64,000 nt of DNA, taken from positions 372,001-436,000 of the forward strand of contig NZ_JXRP01000019.1 of NCBI RefSeq assembly GCF_000829435.1, in the 5' to 3' direction. The translations under genes and the position numbers were made by a program. This document shows positions 59,469-64,000 of this stretch, piece after piece. The notes under the pieces were generated by a model. The model made no database searches. It was not told where the DNA came from and saw only the letters and a program-made list of their open reading frames with translations. Each line of letters starts with the position of its first letter. Position 1 is the first letter of the stretch. The stretch comes from Jeotgalibacillus soli. GTDB taxonomy: Bacteria; Bacillota; Bacilli; Bacillales; Jeotgalibacillaceae.

Positions 59469-60479
59469 TTACAATTTTGCCTCCTTTAATGACACTCCTG
59501 CTAACGATACATGTCGTGAATCTAGATTAGGGTAGTGCGGCGCGCTTTCCTCCGAGCCAATCAAACGAACTGGAACGGAATAACTATTTTTCACCTTAGA
59601 AGCAATCTCAGACAAATATGGATTATCTCCCATTAACAAGAGCTCATCGATTTCTTTCTCACCTTTATGTAAAGAAAACCGATAAAAATTGATGATTCGA
59701 TCCAGTTCATTAATTTTATCATCAATCTGTTCTTCATAATTCCAAGTATCACCGGATAATTGATATTGGATATACCCTGTATTATCTAAAAAATATTCCC
59801 ACCTTTCTAATGACGTCTCGATTTGCTGATATCTCATGAAATCAATGACATCGTCTGAAAAGATACTTAATGTTAATGAATTGATCGTCCAATCACAAAG
59901 CATATATGTCCCTTTTTGCTTAATGATTTTTAACGACTGCAGCAAACGATAATTTCCAAGCGTTCGAATATCTGCTGTGACCGGTTTTAACTGAACATCT
60001 TCAAATATCTCTGTGTATCTTCTTACTTCTTCTTCCGGTGTCGCAAATAAAATACCCTGTAACGTCGCAGGCTCATTTCGCTCTGTGCGGGTTTCTGCCG
60101 AAGAGATTTTGACGATATCAATAATCGGATCCTCAAATGGAAAGTGAATGGATTGCCCGATCTCCATTCTAAAATACTCTGTTATTTCTGCCCCCTTTAA
60201 CATTGAGGGAAACGTTACTGGTCTCATCAACACGGAGGATTCCGGTACATAAAATCGAACATCACGCTTCTTAATCTCCCATTCCGCAACAAGTAATTTC
60301 ATGAATTCATAAAAACCAAGATCATCTATAATTTGACCTTCTTTAATTAGGCCAAATGGAATCGGTCTCTCCTTAATTTTTATTGAATTCCCTATTGCTC
60401 GATCATCTATTTCAGCCATTCGTATTATATAATCCTGTATGACAAGATTGATCGCTTTTTTCTTTTGAAACAGCCCCAT
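59469..60479 (-). CDS. pilM: Type IV pilus assembly protein PilM-like
   Basis: A 336-residue cytoplasmic actin-fold (FtsA/PilM type) protein without membrane segments. It starts 'MGLFQKKKAINLVIQDYIIRMAEI', with the beta-strand 'INLVIQDYIIRMAE' of the phosphate-1 region, and has 'ELLLMGDNPYLSEIASKVK' near the end. GGGAGGCG precedes the ATG. It is followed without gap by pilN and is separated from the pilin gene by two strong hairpins. Confidence 0.85.
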   Translation of the reverse strand: MGLFQKKKAINLVIQDYIIRMAEIDDRAIGNSIKIKERPIPFGLIKEGQIIDDLGFYEFMKLLVAEWEIKKRDVRFYVPESSVLMRPVTFPSMLKGAEITEYFRMEIGQSIHFPFEDPIIDIVKISSAETRTERNEPATLQGILFATPEEEVRRYTEIFEDVQLKPVTADIRTLGNYRLLQSLKIIKQKGTYMLCDWTINSLTLSIFSDDVIDFMRYQQIETSLERWEYFLDNTGYIQYQLSGDTWNYEEQIDDKINELDRIINFYRFSLHKGEKEIDELLLMGDNPYLSEIASKVKNSYSVPVRLIGSEESAPHYPNLDSRHVSLAGVSLKEAKL

Positions 60480-60512
60480 CCCTACACGCCTCCCGCATCT
60501 TCTCGTAATCCA

Positions 60513-60551
60513 ATGGAGTAATGGGACACAGCAAGTGTCCCATTACTCCAT
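60513..60551 (-). terminator. Strong hairpin between pilin and pilM genes (promoter-distal)
   Basis: A 16-bp perfect inverted repeat (atggagtaatgggaca and its complement) with a 7-base loop, 34 bases before pilM. There is no clear T-run on the minus strand, so it may act as an attenuator or RNA-stabilising structure rather than a full terminator. Confidence 0.6.
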
Positions 60552-60563
60552 CATACTACTATA

Positions 60564-60600
60564 ATTATAAAGGGAAAGATGTTATCTTTCCCTTTATAAT
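60564..60600 (-). terminator. Strong hairpin directly after the pilin gene
   Basis: A 17-bp perfect inverted repeat (attataaagggaaagat and its complement) with a 3-base loop, 8 bases past the pilin stop. The distal arm ends in TTTATAAT and is followed by TATAG rather than a T-run. Together with the next hairpin it probably sets pilin mRNA far above pilMNO. Confidence 0.65.
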
Positions 60601-60608
60601 TGATGAGA

Positions 60609-60989
60609 TTATTCCTGTGCGCTGTCTACGAAATTGATAATTCCCGCTTCTGTTCCATCAATACCATCAATTTCATTAACCTCATGCCCATCGATTGTCC
60701 ATCCTTGAGCACCTCTAGTAACCGTTTCAAATGCAGCTCTGGATTCAATAAAGTCTGCTAATTCAGCTGAATCGCAGCCTGCTGAACAATCTATAGTTCC
60801 AGTCGCCTCTCCAAGTTTAGCCGCACTAATAATATTCAGCGCTTCTGCTGCTGTTGCACGGTCTCTTGAATCACTAATTAAATTTGATACCACAGGCACA
60901 GCGATCGCTGCGATAATGGCTAAAATGACAAGCACCGCAAGTAACTCAACAAGTGTTAAACCTTTTTGATTCTTCATTATATTTTTCAT
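60609..60989 (-). CDS. pilA: Major type IV pilin
   Basis: A 126-residue pilin with a short leader MKNIMKNQKG/LTLVELLAVLVILAIIAAIA: glycine at -1, glutamate at +5 and a ~25-residue hydrophobic helix. The short globular part has a tight two-cysteine loop ('IDCSAGCDSAE', 3 residues between the cysteines) and an acidic C-terminus. AAGGGGGAT precedes the ATG at 60989; the frame opens ten codons earlier. It lies between pilC and pilM and is followed by two large hairpins, as expected for the most abundant product of the locus. Confidence 0.9.
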   Translation of the reverse strand: MKNIMKNQKGLTLVELLAVLVILAIIAAIAVPVVSNLISDSRDRATAAEALNIISAAKLGEATGTIDCSAGCDSAELADFIESRAAFETVTRGAQGWTIDGHEVNEIDGIDGTEAGIINFVDSAQE

Positions 60990-61089
60990 TTCTTTATCCC
61001 CCTTATACTTTATCGACAAGGCATTTCATTAAAGAAAAGCCAGTTAAATCCCGGTAAGCTGGTTCACCTCCTTATAAGATTGGTCACTT

Positions 61090-62295
61090 TTAGATCTGAG
61101 TATAAATACTTAATAGAGGCATCATGACTGCTAGGACTATAGTTCCCACTACCACTGCCAAGAAGACAATCATCAAAGGCTCAATAAGTGACTTTAATGT
61201 ATCAACAGTTCGGTCAACCTCTGCTTCATAAAAATCCGCAATATTTGCCAGCATGGAATCAAGAGACCCTGTTTTTTCACCGATGGCTGTCATTTGGGCT
61301 ACAAGTGGAGGAAATAACCAGCTTTCTTCAAAAGGCTCAGATAATCTGTTGCCTGATTCCAGACTCGTTTTTGCCTTTTGCAGCACCTTCCCCATCAATG
61401 GGTGATCGACTACTTTCTCTACGATGACTAACGCCTGTAAAATAGGGACTGAGCTTGAAAATAATGAAGAAAGTGTTCTTGTCATTCTCGCGATTAGTAC
61501 TTTTTGCAGCACCTTTCCAAATACAGGTGTTTTTAATAGCACCGTTGCAACGGCATCCCGGAATATATGACTTTTTTGATGCAAGACTCGAAAGCTGATC
61601 ACAACCGCAACTAGGATAATAAGGAGAAGCCACCAATAACCTTGTATGACATTGCCAAGCGACAAAATAACCACTGTAAGGGATGGAAGCTCAGCCCCCA
61701 ATTGTTCAAACATCGCAGTAAAGCGCGGCAGGATCACCGTCATCATAAAGATGACAACAACCATCGTAATTGCAAGAATAATAATTGGATAGGCTAGAAC
61801 AGACTGAATTTTCTTTTTTATCGTATATTGCTTTTCAAAATACATAGCCAGCCTTTCGAGTGTTTCATCCAGGTTACCCGTTGCTTCTCCCGCTTTAATC
61901 ATGTTGCTGAAAAGAACGGGAAAAACTTTTGGCTGCTGTGCAATCGTAGCTGAAAAAGAATTCCCTTCTTTAATGTCTTCCATTACCTTTTCAAGTGCTT
62001 GGCGAAGTCCTTGGCTCTCTGTTTGATTCGCCAAAATGGAAGTCGCTTCAACAATGGAGATGCCTGCCTGTATTAATGTTGAAAACTGCCGACAGTACAT
62101 AACAAAATCTTGCTGTTTTACCGGAGAGCCAATAGAGATCTCTTTATGTAAAATACTCTGGGACTCTGTGACTTCACGAGGGTTAATCCCCTGATCACGA
62201 AGCTTTAATATGGCGTGCCTTTCACTTACTGCATCTACTGTTCCTTTTTTTAAGATTCCTTTCGCTGTTCTGCCAATATATTTATAGATGGTCAT
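61090..62295 (-). CDS. pilC: Type IV pilus inner membrane platform protein PilC
   Basis: A 401-residue T2SSF-family platform protein with three transmembrane helices and two homologous cytoplasmic domains ('FVMYCRQFSTLIQAGISIVEATSIL', 'RMTRTLSSLFSSSVPILQALVIV'). 'ATGNLDETLERLA' and 'KTGSLDSMLANIADFYE' are the typical GE-type turn motifs. Its ATG overlaps the pilT stop (ATGA), so the two are coupled. Confidence 0.94.
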   Translation of the reverse strand: MTIYKYIGRTAKGILKKGTVDAVSERHAILKLRDQGINPREVTESQSILHKEISIGSPVKQQDFVMYCRQFSTLIQAGISIVEATSILANQTESQGLRQALEKVMEDIKEGNSFSATIAQQPKVFPVLFSNMIKAGEATGNLDETLERLAMYFEKQYTIKKKIQSVLAYPIIILAITMVVVIFMMTVILPRFTAMFEQLGAELPSLTVVILSLGNVIQGYWWLLLIILVAVVISFRVLHQKSHIFRDAVATVLLKTPVFGKVLQKVLIARMTRTLSSLFSSSVPILQALVIVEKVVDHPLMGKVLQKAKTSLESGNRLSEPFEESWLFPPLVAQMTAIGEKTGSLDSMLANIADFYEAEVDRTVDTLKSLIEPLMIVFLAVVVGTIVLAVMMPLLSIYTQI

Positions 62296-63338
62296 TCAAA
62301 GCCACCGTTATTTAAATAGAATTTCACATCGTCCATTGCAACCTCTCTTGCCGCTAGCAAGACTTGTATAGACATCGACAAAGTATGCATGCCATCAGCT
62401 CGGCTCATTTGAAGAACATTTGGAATTTGATATGTTTTTCCACTTCTTATTAAATTTGCAATGGATGGTGTATTCATCAAGACCTCTGTTGCAGCGACTC
62501 TCCCCTTACCATTTAGTTTTGGAAATAGCCGCTGTGAAACAACTCCTTGCAATACCGATGCAAGTTGTACACGAATTTGCCCCTGTTGATGCGGCTCAAA
62601 AACATCGATAATGCGATCAACCGTTTGTGCTGCTCCGCTCGTGTGCAACGTTGCTAAAACAAGATGACCAGTTTCTGCTGCCGTAATAGCAGTGGAAATG
62701 GTCTCTAAATCTCGCATTTCTCCTACTAGAATAATATCTGGATCCTGCCGCAGAGCCGCTCTAAGACCACTTGAGAAGCTATGTGTGTCAAGCCCAATCT
62801 CTCTTTGATTGACGATCGAACGTTCATGCTGATGTAAATATTCAATGGGGTCTTCAAGTGTAATGATATGCTTTGCTTGACGATGATTGATGAAGTCAAT
62901 CATCGCTGCAAGTGTTGTTGATTTCCCCGATCCCGTAGGACCTGTCACTAGAATCAGTCCTTGCGGCTTCAAAACGAGATCTCTAACAATTAGGGGCATT
63001 TTCAACTCTTCAAAGGATGGAATTTTATCCGTAATAATCCTGATTGCTATTCCCACCGAATTACGCTGATGGTATGCATTAACACGATAGCGGGAAACAT
63101 TCGGAATGCTGTAGCTGCAATCAATCTCCCCTTTTTCAATGAATTCATTTAAACGATGCTCAGGAATTATTTTTTCTGCCATTAGCATCAATTCGGCTGG
63201 TGTAAATTGTTCTTGCCCTATAACTTCTAAATCTCCATTCACCCGACAAATGGGGGGAGAAGCAACCGTTAAGTGCAGATCGGATGCATTTTTTTGGTGC
63301 GCCTGCATTAGAAGTTCATTTACATCATACCCACTCAA
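62292..63338 (-). CDS. pilT: Pilus retraction ATPase PilT
   Basis: A 348-residue secretion ATPase that depolymerises pili in twitching motility. It has the PAS-like N-terminal domain ('ASDLHLTVASPPICRVNGDL'), Walker A 'TGPTGSGKSTTLAAM', the Asp box 'TLEDPIEYLHQHERS', Walker B 'ILVGEMRDLETI' and the His box 'LATLHTSGAAQTVDRIIDVF'. The 'AIRIITDKIP' and ~348 size mark PilT rather than PilB. A retraction ATPase is absent from the ComG competence system, so this is a true pilus locus. Confidence 0.95.
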   Translation of the reverse strand: MSGYDVNELLMQAHQKNASDLHLTVASPPICRVNGDLEVIGQEQFTPAELMLMAEKIIPEHRLNEFIEKGEIDCSYSIPNVSRYRVNAYHQRNSVGIAIRIITDKIPSFEELKMPLIVRDLVLKPQGLILVTGPTGSGKSTTLAAMIDFINHRQAKHIITLEDPIEYLHQHERSIVNQREIGLDTHSFSSGLRAALRQDPDIILVGEMRDLETISTAITAAETGHLVLATLHTSGAAQTVDRIIDVFEPHQQGQIRVQLASVLQGVVSQRLFPKLNGKGRVAATEVLMNTPSIANLIRSGKTYQIPNVLQMSRADGMHTLSMSIQVLLAAREVAMDDVKFYLNNGGFE

Positions 63339-63351
63339 CCATCATCCCACC

Positions 63352-64000
63352 TTAATCTAATGTAGCGACGCGAAAAACTTCCTCTGTTGTTGTCAGCCCT
63401 TCTTTTACCTTCTGTAGACCATCATCAAGAAGCATTTTCATATCATTCTTTCGTAGATACGCTCGAGTTTCACTTACACTTGCACGCTGTAAAATAAATT
63501 GTTTTATTTGTTCATCTACGAGCAATACCTCATGAATGGCCATCCTCCCGCGGTAGCCCGTATTGTCACATACTGGACAGCCCTTGCCTCTTTGAATAAA
63601 TTCTACCGTTAACCCTCTTGCTAAAAATAACTCTTTTTCACGATCAGTTGGTGGATGCTGCTCTGTACAACTTGTACAAATTCTTCTAACAAGCCGCTGC
63701 GCCACAACCCCTATAACAGAAGAAGAGACAAGAAATGGCTCAACTCCCATGTCATTTAAACGAGCAATCGATTCCATTGCACTATTTGTATGCAGTGTAC
63801 TAACAACAAGGTGTCCGGTTAATGATGCCCGAATGGAGATTTGAGCCGTTTCTAAGTCGCGAATCTCACCGATCATGACAATATCTGGATCTTGCCTTAG
63901 GATGGACCGAAGCCCACTCGCAAAGGTCAGCCCCACATCCTCATTCACCTGAATTTGATTAATTCCTTTCACCTGATACTCGACTGGATCCTCAACTGTA
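63352..64000 (-). CDS. pilB: Pilus assembly ATPase PilB (5' end beyond window)
   Basis: The C-terminal ~215 residues of an extension ATPase; the frame is open at the window end (no start inside the window, so it is partial). It shows the Asp box ('TVEDPVEYQ'), Walker B '[14 protein letters not shown]', the His box '[16 protein letters not shown]' and the tetracysteine zinc site ('CTSCTEQ', '[12 protein letters not shown]') typical of PilB/GspE and missing in PilT. The Walker A motif lies outside. Confidence 0.94.
   Translation of the reverse strand, partial: TVEDPVEYQVKGINQIQVNEDVGLTFASGLRSILRQDPDIVMIGEIRDLETAQISIRASLTGHLVVSTLHTNSAMESIARLNDMGVEPFLVSSSVIGVVAQRLVRRICTSCTEQHPPTDREKELFLARGLTVEFIQRGKGCPVCDNTGYRGRMAIHEVLLVDEQIKQFILQRASVSETRAYLRKNDMKMLLDDGLQKVKEGLTTTEEVFRVATLD

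Overview
The window is a stretch of low-GC Firmicutes chromosome from an endospore-forming member of the Bacillaceae. This follows from the sporulation genes (spoVB, bofC, safA, ysxE, spo0B, spoIVFA/B, spoIIB), the CymR/NiaR/ComN regulators, GGAGG-type ribosome binding sites and a gene order that largely follows the aspS-ruvAB-minCD-mreBCD region of Bacillus subtilis. A complete type IV pilus cluster and RNase G separate it from B. subtilis itself; the genus cannot be fixed from the sequence alone.

Layout. 1-6.7 kb: recD2 (cut by the window edge), a TPR protein, the tRNA thiolation pair mnmA/cysteine desulfurase, cymR and divergent rarA. 6.8-10.5 kb: an intact ABC exporter pair preceded by a decayed YtrA-type operon in which the GntR regulator is intact but the ATPase has three in-frame stops and the permease one. 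10.6-14.1 kb: tcdA and three prepilin-like genes, two of which carry a repetitive C-terminal region that looks like a beta-solenoid. 14.2-17.8 kb: a 6S RNA gene, then hisS-aspS under a T-box with a CAC (His) specifier. 17.9-25.5 kb: an SH3/amidase_3 autolysin, dtd, relA, apt, recJ. 25.6-36.2 kb: lapA, secDF, comN, spoVB, yajC-tgt-queA and ruvAB. 36.4-36.7 kb: an interspersed repeat (another copy lies at 26.1 kb) into which a MITE-like element has inserted. 36.8-40.1 kb: a shortened bofC, a spore lipoprotein, ysxE, safA. 40.2-48.3 kb: niaR, pheA/pheB, obg-spo0B, rpmA-prp-rplU with an L21 leader, rng, spoIVFA/B. 48.4-52.4 kb: minCD-mreBCD. 52.5-55.7 kb: radC split in phase 0 by a 2.48-kb group II intron whose reverse transcriptase has lost its HNH domain to an in-frame TGA. 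55.7-64 kb: maf, spoIIB, comC and the type IV pilus genes pilO, pilN, pilM, a pilin, pilC, pilT and pilB (cut by the window end).

How it fits together. Most genes are housekeeping or sporulation genes in conserved operons. The best candidate for something little described is the remote prepilin trio at 11.4-14.1 kb. These proteins would need the prepilin peptidase and assembly ATPases of the 57-64 kb cluster, and may supply disulfide-rich, solenoid-bearing minor pilins or tip proteins to that pilus. That link is inference. The other unusual points are the seamless intron in radC, the decayed ABC operon and the nested repeat.
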